A stretch of DNA of 6,710 nt. Origin: an uncultured Eubacteriales bacterium (GTDB taxonomy: Bacteria > Bacillota > Clostridia > Lachnospirales > Lachnospiraceae). Shown here one piece after another: positions 1 through 5,540 of this stretch. The DNA is taken from assembly GCA_900321505.1 (NCBI GenBank), contig ONWK01000147.1:1-6710 (forward strand). The letters are read 5' to 3'. The position numbers and the translations under genes are program-made. Under the pieces are notes generated by a model that did not search any database, was not told the origin of the DNA, and saw only the letters and a program-made list of their open reading frames with translations. The stretch's first letter is position 1. Every line of letters starts with the position of its first letter.

Positions 1-272
1 AAAATGTGGACCACCAGGTCGCCGTAATCCAGCAGTATCCATCCGCTGTCAGAATTACCTTCCCTTGATATCAGCGGAACATCTGCCCTGCCCATGGCTT
101 CTTCAACGCCGTCCAGCAGCGCATCCATCTGAGAACGACTGCTGCCGCTGACAATAAGAAAAGCATCGCATACAGGTGAGATATCTCCTATATGCAGCGA
201 TACAATGTCTATCCCCTTCTTATCCTGCATGGCAGCAACGGCTATGCTGAGCATTTCTTCAGTGCTGATCAT
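1..272 (-). CDS. rsfS: Ribosomal silencing factor RsfS (3' end cut by window edge)
   Basis: RsfS binds ribosomal protein L14 (uL14) on the 50S subunit, blocks joining with 30S and so lowers translation when nutrients run short; this is family knowledge. The first 90 residues are visible. They include the stretch around residues 35-52 (CDAFLIVSGSSRSQMDAL), where the family has a similar D-F-I-x-x-S-G-x-S pattern, and the hallmark GWILLDYGDLVVHIF near residues 77-91. The start is ATG at 272-270, with AGGAGG at 284-279 and a 6-base spacer. That binding site lies inside the end of yqeK, and the two genes overlap by 14 bases (259-272), which suggests translational coupling. Roughly the last quarter of the protein lies outside the window. 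The identification is secure. Confidence 0.95.
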   Translation of the reverse strand, partial: MISTEEMLSIAVAAMQDKKGIDIVSLHIGDISPVCDAFLIVSGSSRSQMDALLDGVEEAMGRADVPLISREGNSDSGWILLDYGDLVVHI

Positions 273-840
273 CAGCTGCCTCCTTTAAGTAAAAATCGTA
301 AGTCTCCTGAGTGAGACTGTCGATAACTGTGTCCTTTTCATTCAGATACTCAAGGGTGTTATGAAGTATATGCCTTATACATTTATCAAGATCAAGAAAT
401 GCTTCTCTTCTGATCTCCGGCAGATCACGTATCATCTTACGGTTCGGCTCAATATAATCGGCAACGAAAATGATCTTCTCAAGGAGATCCATACCCGGTT
501 TTCCCGTAGTATGGTAAGTGATGGCCGAAAGTATACCCTCATCCTTTACTCCGCATTTCATCTCTGCATAGTACGCGCCCAGCTTTCCATGCAGCAGATC
601 CGGATTTGCCCTTTCGCTTTCAGAAACCGGCAGCCCGAATTTTTCGGCTTTTTTCAGCTTCTCATCTACAGGGATACATTTTGCGCAGTCATGCAGAAGA
701 CCTGCTATCCTGGCACGCTGTACATCCTCACCGTGGATAAATGCCATATTTGCCGCTGTATACTCAACACCTATAGAATGCACATAACGTTTTGGTGTAA
801 GTTTCTTCTTGATATATAGAAGCATATCCTCACGTTCCAC
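259..840 (-). CDS. yqeK: HD-domain bis(5'-nucleosyl)-tetraphosphatase (symmetrical) YqeK
   Basis: YqeK proteins are HD-superfamily hydrolases that split diadenosine tetraphosphate (Ap4A) symmetrically to two ADP, removing an alarmone-like nucleotide; this is family knowledge. The 193-residue protein has the usual length. The metal-binding residues are visible in order: H21 (RYVHSIGV), the H50-D51 pair (LLHDCAK), H84 (LLHGKLGA), H110 (TYHTTG) and D128 (FVADYIEPNR). The start is GTG at 840-838, supported by AGGAGG at 852-847 with a 6-base spacer; the next in-frame ATG, at codon 6, is less well placed. It follows nadD after 36 bases and overlaps rsfS by 14 bases. The nadD-yqeK pairing is common, and the two are fused in some bacteria. 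No signal peptide is visible, so it should be cytoplasmic. Confidence 0.95.
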   Translation of the reverse strand: MEREDMLLYIKKKLTPKRYVHSIGVEYTAANMAFIHGEDVQRARIAGLLHDCAKCIPVDEKLKKAEKFGLPVSESERANPDLLHGKLGAYYAEMKCGVKDEGILSAITYHTTGKPGMDLLEKIIFVADYIEPNRKMIRDLPEIRREAFLDLDKCIRHILHNTLEYLNEKDTVIDSLTQETYDFYLKEAADDQH

Positions 841-876
841 CGTTATCCTCCTTATCTTTAAAACCCTGACATTTTA

Positions 877-1521
877 TCAGCTTCGATACAGGCCCCTTTC
901 AAGGATGTAATCTTCAACACCTTCGGGTACCAGCCCTTTTATGCTTTCTCCTGCCTTAACCCTGTTCCTTATATCCGTAGATGAAATATCAACCGGATCA
1001 GTATGCAGCAGCTGAAATCTGGCGCCGGGGAATTCTTCCTCATACTGCCTCATATACGACAGTGCCTGCTCCGTATCCACTTCTCCTCGTACAGCCGTCA
1101 CAAATACAGCCAGCCGGAAAAGCCTTTCCGCATATTTCCAGGTGTTAAGGTAAGCAAGTGAATCTCCGCCTATAAGGAAATACAGCTCCCTGTCCGGGTA
1201 TATCTCCTTCAGGCGTTCCAGTGTATTTACAGTATAATTCTGCTCCAGCGGTGCCCTGATCTCCATATCCGATACCGAAAGATACGGATACGGTTCTGCA
1301 GCCAGCTGCAGCATTTTCATACGGTCGGAATCCTTTGTCAGCCGTCTTTTCTTGTAATAAGTAAGCTTCGTCGGTATCAGAGTCAGTTCATCCACCGGAA
1401 GCTCTCTGTATGCCGCAAGAGCCATGGAAATGTGCCCGCTGTGCACAGGGTCAAAGCTCCCGCCGAAGAAAGCCTTTCCGGCGCTGCGGTCCATATCTTC
1501 CTGAAGGTTTTCTTTCTGCAT
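877..1521 (-). CDS. nadD: Nicotinate-nucleotide adenylyltransferase
   Basis: NadD joins nicotinate mononucleotide and ATP to give deamido-NAD and pyrophosphate, the penultimate step of NAD synthesis. The nucleotidyltransferase signature GGSFDPVHSGH is clear, with the HxGH-type histidines. Further family marks are YTVNTLERL, a GGDSL loop, and the C-terminal ISSTDIR motif that contacts ATP. The start is uncertain. An ATG at 1542 overlaps the yhbY stop as ATGA but has no good ribosome binding site. GGAGGG lies just inside that start and serves ATGs at 1527 (4-base spacing from GGAGG) or 1521 (10-base spacing); I chose 1521, giving 214 residues. An ATG at 1494 would give the N-terminal length most typical of the family, with a weaker AGGA before it. 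The function is secure whichever start is used. Confidence 0.95.
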   Translation of the reverse strand: MQKENLQEDMDRSAGKAFFGGSFDPVHSGHISMALAAYRELPVDELTLIPTKLTYYKKRRLTKDSDRMKMLQLAAEPYPYLSVSDMEIRAPLEQNYTVNTLERLKEIYPDRELYFLIGGDSLAYLNTWKYAERLFRLAVFVTAVRGEVDTEQALSYMRQYEEEFPGARFQLLHTDPVDISSTDIRNRVKAGESIKGLVPEGVEDYILERGLYRS

Positions 1522-1538
1522 GGGCATATTCCCTCCGG

Positions 1539-1844
1539 TCATTCGTTGTTCTTTCTTTTCGGGAGCTGATATGCCGAATTTTCCGGAGCCTGACGGAAGA
1601 GAACTATCTTTCTTCCGATAACCTGTACCACCTCACTGCGGGTACGTTCAGCCAGAGTCTGGGCAAGGGTACCCGGATCGTCCACGCAGTTTTTCAGTAC
1701 ATTTATCTTGATAAGCTCTCTTTTGGTTATAGCCTCATCAACCGCAGCGGTAAATTCCGGCGTAAGACTCTGCTTTCCGAGAGAAAGCACAGGATCTATG
1801 TTCATGGCAAGACCCTTTAGATAGGCACGTTCTTTTGTATTCAT
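1539..1844 (-). CDS. yhbY: YhbY-family CRM-domain RNA-binding protein
   Basis: This is a 101-residue single-domain CRM (chloroplast RNA splicing and ribosome maturation) protein. Family members associate with pre-50S particles and are thought to help large-subunit assembly. Visible family features are the N-terminal LKGLAMNIDPVLSLGKQ, the central ITKRELIKINVLKN, and the RSEVVQVIGRKIVLFR segment, in which IGRK corresponds to the GxxG-type RNA-binding loop region. The C-terminal tail is lysine/arginine-rich (PKRKNNE). ATG at 1844 has GAGG at 1853-1850, directly after the obgE stop, with a 5-base spacer. The gene follows obgE after 9 bases, and its stop overlaps the first possible nadD start, so it is almost certainly co-transcribed with both. 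Placement beside Obg fits a ribosome-assembly role. Confidence 0.95.
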   Translation of the reverse strand: MNTKERAYLKGLAMNIDPVLSLGKQSLTPEFTAAVDEAITKRELIKINVLKNCVDDPGTLAQTLAERTRSEVVQVIGRKIVLFRQAPENSAYQLPKRKNNE

Positions 1845-1853
1845 TTCAACCTC

Positions 1854-3152
1854 TTACTCGTGATAATAATCAAATTCATGTCCGTAAACCCGGACAGTAT
1901 CTCCGTCCTGTATTCCCAGATCCTCAAGCTGCTGGAGGATGCCGTTCTTCTTCATAAAATCCTGGAAGAAAAGGAAGCCCTTTTCATCCTCAAGATTGGT
2001 ATATCCCAGCATACGTTCGATCTTGGGGCCCTCAACCATATATACATTTTCTTCATCAGAAGATCTTTCCACTGTAAATGAAAGCTGTTCCTCCTGACGG
2101 AAGCTGTCGGGATCGATCTCCTGCTCGAATACTATGGTCTCTCTGGGCAGAGTCTTCAGAAGATCGCTCAGAGTATACAGCAGGGTTGATATTCCCTCCT
2201 TTGTGGCAGCCGATATCGGAAGGATGCTTACCATCCTGTCCCCGTATGCGTCCTTAAGCTTTCCGAGTATCTCCTCTCTCTCCTCCGGAAGCAGCAGATC
2301 CAGTTTATTTGCAGCAAGTATCATGGGACGGTGTGCCAGCTCAGAATTGTATTTTTCAAGCTCCTCGTTGATCAGGCGCACATCCTCCACCGGATCTCTT
2401 CCTTCAACTCCTGCAGCATCAACCACATGAACAAGTGCACGGGTACGTTCAATATGCCTTAGAAAATCAAAGCCGAGGCCGACGCCTTCCGAGGCGCCTT
2501 CAATAATTCCCGGAATATCAGCCATAACAAAACCGTTTCCGCCTTCAAGATCCACAACTCCCAGATTCGGCGAAAGTGTTGTGAAATGATACTCGGCGAT
2601 CTTCGGCCTTGCATTGGTCGTAACTGAAAGGAGTGTGGATTTTCCGGCACTTGGAAATCCTACCAGTCCCACATCCGCGATCATCTTCAGCTCAAGTGTA
2701 AGCTCTTTTTCCACTGCCGGCTGTCCGGGCTGGGCATATTTCGGAGCCTGCATAACGCTTGTTACATAATGCTGATTTCCCTTACCGCCGCGGCCTCCCT
2801 TAAAAAGCACCACAGGTTCGGTCCTGTCAGCCATATCCAGTATTACCTTTCCTGTCTCAAAGTCACGTATCACGGTTCCGGGAGGAACCTTAAGAGTAAC
2901 ATCCTTGCCGTTGGCTCCATGGCAGTTACGTTTTCTGCCCTCTTCTCCGTCACCGGCCTTATATTTCCTGATGTTTCTGAAATCTGTCAGAGTATTGAGC
3001 CCCTGATCAACAACGAAGACCACATTTCCGCCGTCTCCGCCGTCTCCGCCGTCAGGACCGCCGTTAGGAACATAAAGCTCTCTGCGGAAGGATACATGAC
3101 CGTCGCCGCCCTTTCCGGAACGCACATAGATTTTTGCTCTGTCTGCAAACAT
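1854..3152 (-). CDS. obgE: GTPase Obg/CgtA, 50S assembly
   Basis: Obg is an essential GTPase that binds the 50S subunit late in assembly and links ribosome maturation to growth and stress. The 432-residue protein has three domains. The glycine-rich Obg fold covers about residues 1-156 (KGGDGHVSFRRE, then GGPDGGDGGDGG). The G domain covers about 157-335, with G1 GFPSAGKS at 165-172, the G2 threonines in FTTL at 190-193, G3 DIPG at 212-215, G4 NKLD at 282-285 and G5 SAA at 314-316. A C-terminal OCT domain spans about 355-430. The start is ATG at 3152 (MFADRAKI), with GAGG at 3163-3160 and a 7-base spacer. A TTG two codons upstream also lies in frame but would sit one base from that site. It is the first gene after the rpmA terminator and heads the yhbY-nadD-yqeK-rsfS array. 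Confidence 0.97.
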   Translation of the reverse strand: MFADRAKIYVRSGKGGDGHVSFRRELYVPNGGPDGGDGGDGGNVVFVVDQGLNTLTDFRNIRKYKAGDGEEGRKRNCHGANGKDVTLKVPPGTVIRDFETGKVILDMADRTEPVVLFKGGRGGKGNQHYVTSVMQAPKYAQPGQPAVEKELTLELKMIADVGLVGFPSAGKSTLLSVTTNARPKIAEYHFTTLSPNLGVVDLEGGNGFVMADIPGIIEGASEGVGLGFDFLRHIERTRALVHVVDAAGVEGRDPVEDVRLINEELEKYNSELAHRPMILAANKLDLLLPEEREEILGKLKDAYGDRMVSILPISAATKEGISTLLYTLSDLLKTLPRETIVFEQEIDPDSFRQEEQLSFTVERSSDEENVYMVEGPKIERMLGYTNLEDEKGFLFFQDFMKKNGILQQLEDLGIQDGDTVRVYGHEFDYYHE

Positions 3153-3181
3153 TTTCAAACCTCGTTCTTAATTCTGCAAAA

Positions 3182-3198
3182 GGTACAAATTCAGTACC
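3182..3198 (-). other. Small hairpin in obgE leader
   Basis: On the minus strand GGTAC (3198-3194) and GTACC (3186-3182) pair around a 7-base loop. The stem can grow to 8 bp in RNA with two G-U pairs and an A-U pair, using the T run at 3179-3181 just downstream. It ends about 30 bases before the obgE start codon. It is too weak to be a convincing terminator and could be a minor leader structure or chance. Confidence 0.3.
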
Positions 3199-3223
3199 CC
3201 TCGACTCATTGCTCAGACCAGAT

Positions 3224-3241
3224 GGACGTGCAGGCACGTCC
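3224..3241. repeat. 18-bp interrupted palindrome upstream of obgE
   Basis: GGACGTGC at 3224-3231 and GCACGTCC at 3234-3241 are perfect inverted copies around a 2-base centre. In RNA this would make a 7-bp stem with a 4-base loop. It lies in the 109-base gap between the rpmA terminator and obgE, about 70 bases before the obgE ATG, and is not followed by a U tract. It could be an operator or an RNA hairpin in the obgE leader. I see no convincing sigma-A -35/-10 pair in this gap, so how obgE is transcribed stays open. The repeat itself is certain; its role is unknown. Confidence 0.6.
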
Positions 3242-3261
3242 GCTTGCCGGCCGTATCGCGC

Positions 3262-3298
3262 AAAAAAGGAGCTCTGTGTTAGCCACAAAGCTCCTTTT
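3262..3298 (-). terminator. Intrinsic terminator of the rplU-prp-rpmA operon
   Basis: Reading the minus strand, arm 3298-3284 pairs with arm 3278-3264 over 15 bp, with one G-U pair, a 5-base loop, and a run of six T at 3267-3262. The A run on the other side of the stem means it could also work in the opposite direction, but no plus-strand gene is present. It begins 12 bases after the rpmA stop codon, so it closes the ribosomal-protein operon and separates it from obgE. Confidence 0.93.
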
Positions 3299-3309
3299 CC
3301 TGGTTTCGC

Positions 3310-3591
3310 TTATGCAACCGGATGTACAGAAACCTGCTTTCTGTCTCTTCCCAGTCTTTCGAAGCGAACGATTCCATCTGTCAATGCAAACAGGGTGTCG
3401 TCACCGCCACGCCCTACATTGAGTCCCGGATGGATCTTTGTTCCACGCTGTCTGTATAAGATATTGCCGGCCTTTACAAACTGACCGTCTGCACGCTTTG
3501 CTCCAAGGCGCTTGGATTCGGAATCACGACCGTTCTTCGTGGAGCCGACACCCTTTTTATGCGCAAAGAGCTGTAAATTCATCTTCAGCAC
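3310..3591 (-). CDS. rpmA: 50S ribosomal protein L27 (bL27) with cleavable N-terminal extension
   Basis: bL27 sits at the peptidyl-transferase centre, its N-terminal tail reaching toward the P-site tRNA. The 93-residue protein has the conserved AHKKGVGSTKNGRDSESKRLG start of mature L27, preceded by nine residues, MLKMNLQLF. This is the Firmicutes-type extension (MLKLNLQFF in Staphylococcus aureus) that Prp removes, with the cut expected between F9 and A10. The start is GTG at 3591-3589: AGGAGG at 3606-3601 lies 9 bases before it, while the ATG at 3582 would be 18 bases away and would shorten the extension. Only one base separates it from the prp stop, and its ribosome binding site is inside the last prp codons. 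An intrinsic terminator follows directly. Confidence 0.97.
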   Translation of the reverse strand: MLKMNLQLFAHKKGVGSTKNGRDSESKRLGAKRADGQFVKAGNILYRQRGTKIHPGLNVGRGGDDTLFALTDGIVRFERLGRDRKQVSVHPVA

Positions 3592-3592
3592 G

Positions 3593-3916
3593 CTAATCTA
3601 CCTCCTTGAAAAATATTCGAACATAAGAATCGCCATACTCCTTATAGATGTTACAGAGTCCGATCTGCAGCGAGCGGATCAGTATATGGCTTGTCTCGCT
3701 TACCTTACCGGATATCTTCGCACGGAGCATACCATCATGCTCCTCGGCGATGATCCTGTCCCGTGTCAGCTCTTCAAGGGAATTCACTGTATTGATCGCA
3801 AGAGCCGAAACCGCACTGCACAGTATATCCTCTCCGGGTTCTGCATATCCCGCATGCCCTTTAAGCTGAAAACCGAAGAATCTGCCTTCCTTCCGGTAAA
3901 ACTTTACTCTGATCAT
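3593..3916 (-). CDS. prp: Ribosomal-processing cysteine protease Prp
   Basis: Prp is a small cysteine protease that removes the N-terminal extension of L27 in Firmicutes and related bacteria; the cleavage is needed for functional ribosomes in S. aureus. The 107-residue protein matches the family length. The catalytic pair is visible: H21 in the KGHAGYAEPGEDILC stretch and C33 in ILCSAVSAL. The fold is otherwise a short alpha/beta domain with no signal peptide, so it acts in the cytoplasm. The start is ATG at 3916, four bases after the rplU stop, with a modest GAGG at 3929-3926 inside the rplU end. It sits between rplU and rpmA, the order usual for this family, and its substrate is encoded next in the operon. 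The weak binding site suggests lower translation than for the two ribosomal proteins, which is inference. Confidence 0.95.
   Translation of the reverse strand: MIRVKFYRKEGRFFGFQLKGHAGYAEPGEDILCSAVSALAINTVNSLEELTRDRIIAEEHDGMLRAKISGKVSETSHILIRSLQIGLCNIYKEYGDSYVRIFFKEVD
3600..3607 (-). promoter_or_regulatory. Ribosome binding site fixing the rpmA GTG start
   Basis: AAGGAGGT on the minus strand is an 8-base match to the anti-Shine-Dalgarno sequence. It lies within the codons for the last residues of Prp and 8 bases before GTG at 3591. It decides between this GTG and the ATG at 3582. Confidence 0.88.
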
Positions 3917-3920
3917 AAGC

Positions 3921-4229
3921 TTACGCCTCGATCGCGTCGATCTTTACTTCTGTATAAGGCTGTCTGTGTCCGTTCTTCTTGTGATATCCGCTCTTTCTCT
4001 TGTAACGGTATACAATGACCTTCTTAGCCTTATCTGTCTTTACGACAGTAGCCTTAACAGCTGCATTCTTAACGGCATCACCGAAAAGCATCTCATCGTC
4101 GTTTGAAACTGCGATAACATCATCAAATGTAACCTCAGCTCCATCCTCAGCTGCAAGCTTCTCCACGCGGATAACATCGCCTTCAGCGACCTTGTACTGC
4201 TTTCCGCCTGTTGCTATGATTGCATACAT
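3921..4229 (-). CDS. rplU: 50S ribosomal protein L21 (bL21)
   Basis: bL21 binds 23S rRNA in the large subunit and is a standard operon partner of L27. The 102-residue protein begins MYAIIATGGKQYKVAEGD, the family N-terminus, and ends with the basic rRNA-binding segment VIVYRYKRKSGYHKKNGHRQ followed by PYTEVKIDAI. The start is ATG at 4229 with AGGAGG at 4244-4239 and a 9-base spacer. It is the first gene after a clear promoter and an approximately 80-base leader, and its stop is four bases from the prp start. Regulation through the leader by free L21 is the known or proposed mode in related bacteria and is inferred here. Confidence 0.98.
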   Translation of the reverse strand: MYAIIATGGKQYKVAEGDVIRVEKLAAEDGAEVTFDDVIAVSNDDEMLFGDAVKNAAVKATVVKTDKAKKVIVYRYKRKSGYHKKNGHRQPYTEVKIDAIEA

Positions 4230-4310
4230 AGGGAACTACCTCCTATCCTTAAGACTCGCCAGCTATGGTGGCTTTTCAGCACTTGTCAGACCTCGCTGCG
4301 CGGCATACTT
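4230..4310 (-). ncRNA. Candidate L21 leader (cis-regulatory 5' UTR of rplU)
   Basis: The predicted transcript start near 4309 leaves about 80 untranslated bases before rplU. Several pairings can be drawn. AAG and GCC (4310-4308, 4304-4302) pair with GGC and CUU (4260-4258, 4253-4251) as a closing stem with an internal loop. CAGC 4298-4295 pairs with GCUG 4280-4277. GCCA 4272-4269 pairs with UGGC 4261-4258. The first and third compete for the same GGC. Position and length fit the Rfam L21_leader family described in Firmicutes, but I have not tested it against a covariance model. Confidence 0.55.
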
Positions 4311-4314
4311 GGTT

Positions 4315-4344
4315 ACTATAGCACTTTTCATGGGTAAATGTCAA
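4315..4344 (-). promoter_or_regulatory. Sigma-A-type promoter of rplU-prp-rpmA
   Basis: On the minus strand, TTGACA (4344-4339) is a consensus -35 box and TATAGT (4320-4315) a near-consensus -10 box, separated by 18 bases. A run of seven A at 4355-4349 lies just upstream of the -35 box and resembles an UP element. The start of transcription should be close to 4309. Confidence 0.88.
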
Positions 4345-4384
4345 CTAATTTTTTTAACCCTGAGGCGCTTCTTACCCGGATTTT

Positions 4385-4399
4385 GCCTGGCACACAGGC
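4385..4399 (-). other. Short stem-loop after mnmA, no U tract
   Basis: GCCTG (4399-4395, minus strand as written here) and CAGGC (4389-4385) form a 5-bp stem with a 5-base loop, five bases after the mnmA stop. It is followed by AAAA on the minus strand, so it is not an intrinsic terminator. With no other terminator before the rplU promoter, mnmA transcripts may run on into rplU. Confidence 0.3.
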
Positions 4400-4403
4400 T
4401 GCA

Positions 4404-5531
4404 TCAGATAACCGCATCAATAATTCCGCCGCCCAGAACAATATCACCGTCATAGCAGACTGCCGACTGCCCCGGAGTTATTGCACGCTGAGGCTCATCA
4501 AATGTAAGTATGGCCGCATCGCCCTCTTTACCGTTAAGTGTAAGTGTGGCCGGCTGTTCCTTCTGACGGTAGCGGACCTTAGCACTGCAGCTCACATCAC
4601 CCTTCGGCATCTGTCCTGTTATCCAGTGGAAATCCCTGATACGAAGCCTGTTATGGAAAAGGTCTTCATTATCCCCCAGTACTACGGTATTATTCGGAAT
4701 ATCCAGCTTCACAACATACAGCCTTCTGTCAGCAGGAACACCGAGTCCCCGGCGCTGTCCTATGGTATGATTTATAATACCGTTATGAGTCCCAAGCTGC
4801 TTTCCGGCCATATCCACGATGGGACCCGAAGGGTACTTTTTACCTCTGAATCTGCAGATCATTGCGCCGTAATCACCGTCAGGGACAAAGCATATATCCT
4901 GGCTCTCCTTCTTTTCGGCATTGACGAAGCCCATTTCAGCAGCTATCCTCCTTACCTCCTCCTTGGTATGATCACCAAGCGGAAAACAGGTATGCGACAG
5001 CTGTTCCTCTGTCAGATCATACAGAACATAGCTCTGATCCTTTGCCGGATCCACGGCCTTTTTAAGATAAAAATGCCCGTCTCTTTCTTCAATTCTTGCA
5101 TAATGCCCTGTAACAATATGATCAAATCCAAGTTCCTCCGCACGTTCATAAAGGCTTCTGAACTTGAGATATTTATTGCAGTTTATACACGGATTGGGTG
5201 TTTCTCCCTTTTCATAACTGGAAACAAAGGGCTCAATGACCTTCTCTCGGAACTCATTTTCATAATGATATATATTATACGGTATCCCAAGCTTCTCACA
5301 GACTGCCCTGGCATCCTGGGTATCCTTAAGACTGCAGCAGGTATCCAGAAGATCCATGCCCACCATGTCATTCTCGTAAAGGCGCATGGTACAGCCCATG
5401 CAGGAAAAGCCGCGGTCAGTCATCAGCTTTGCAGCTACACTGCTGTCAACTCCGCCGCTCATTGCAATAAGCGCCGCAGAACCTGCGGCGCCTTTATTAT
5501 TTATTGATACTGTTTCAGATTGTCTGTCCAT
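4404..5531 (-). CDS. mnmA: tRNA-specific 2-thiouridylase MnmA
   Basis: MnmA activates U34 of tRNA-Lys, -Glu and -Gln with ATP and inserts sulfur to give 2-thiouridine at the wobble position. The 375-residue protein has the ATP-binding P-loop SGGVDSS at 25-31, the DTCCSLKDTQDAR segment at about 63-75, the nucleophilic cysteine C115 in PNPCINCN, the second catalytic cysteine C214 in SQDICFVPDGDY, and the GQRRGLGV segment of the central domain. The start is ATG at 5531. The AGGA before it overlaps the TAG stop of the upstream gene, with a 7-base spacer. The N-terminus is about 15 residues longer than usual before the first beta strand, and a strong hairpin lies in that stretch. The gene follows the repeat-linker protein after 9 bases and should share its transcript. 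Confidence 0.96.
   Translation of the reverse strand: MDRQSETVSINNKGAAGSAALIAMSGGVDSSVAAKLMTDRGFSCMGCTMRLYENDMVGMDLLDTCCSLKDTQDARAVCEKLGIPYNIYHYENEFREKVIEPFVSSYEKGETPNPCINCNKYLKFRSLYERAEELGFDHIVTGHYARIEERDGHFYLKKAVDPAKDQSYVLYDLTEEQLSHTCFPLGDHTKEEVRRIAAEMGFVNAEKKESQDICFVPDGDYGAMICRFRGKKYPSGPIVDMAGKQLGTHNGIINHTIGQRRGLGVPADRRLYVVKLDIPNNTVVLGDNEDLFHNRLRIRDFHWITGQMPKGDVSCSAKVRYRQKEQPATLTLNGKEGDAAILTFDEPQRAITPGQSAVCYDGDIVLGGGIIDAVI
5466..5498 (-). repeat. Strong hairpin inside the 5' end of mnmA
   Basis: GCGCCGCAG at 5471-5479 and CTGCGGCGC at 5483-5491 are a perfect 9-bp inverted repeat around a 3-base loop. AATAA (5466-5470) and TTATT (5494-5498) extend the stem past a 2-base bulge. It encodes about residues 14-21 of MnmA (GAAGSAAL), in a part of the protein not conserved in the family, starting some 40 bases after the A of the start codon. 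On the minus strand it is followed by TTATTGC, a poor U tract. Confidence 0.8.
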
Positions 5532-5540
5532 TCGTAATTC

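Noticed and set aside
3182..3198. Second terminator or attenuator directly before obgE
   Set aside because: The stem relies on G-U pairs, the T run forms part of it, and no alternative antiterminator pairing is visible. Kept only as a minor hairpin.
2769..3422. Plus-strand open frame across obgE, the terminator and rpmA
   Set aside because: It runs through two certain genes and an intrinsic terminator; the product is low-complexity and lacks any motif.
4385..4399. Intrinsic terminator for mnmA
   Set aside because: The stem is only 5 bp and is followed by A residues, not T, on the transcribed strand.
4338..5507. Plus-strand open frame of 389 codons opposite mnmA
   Set aside because: It mirrors a clearly functional mnmA with all its motifs, has no good start signal, and its protein resembles no family I know.
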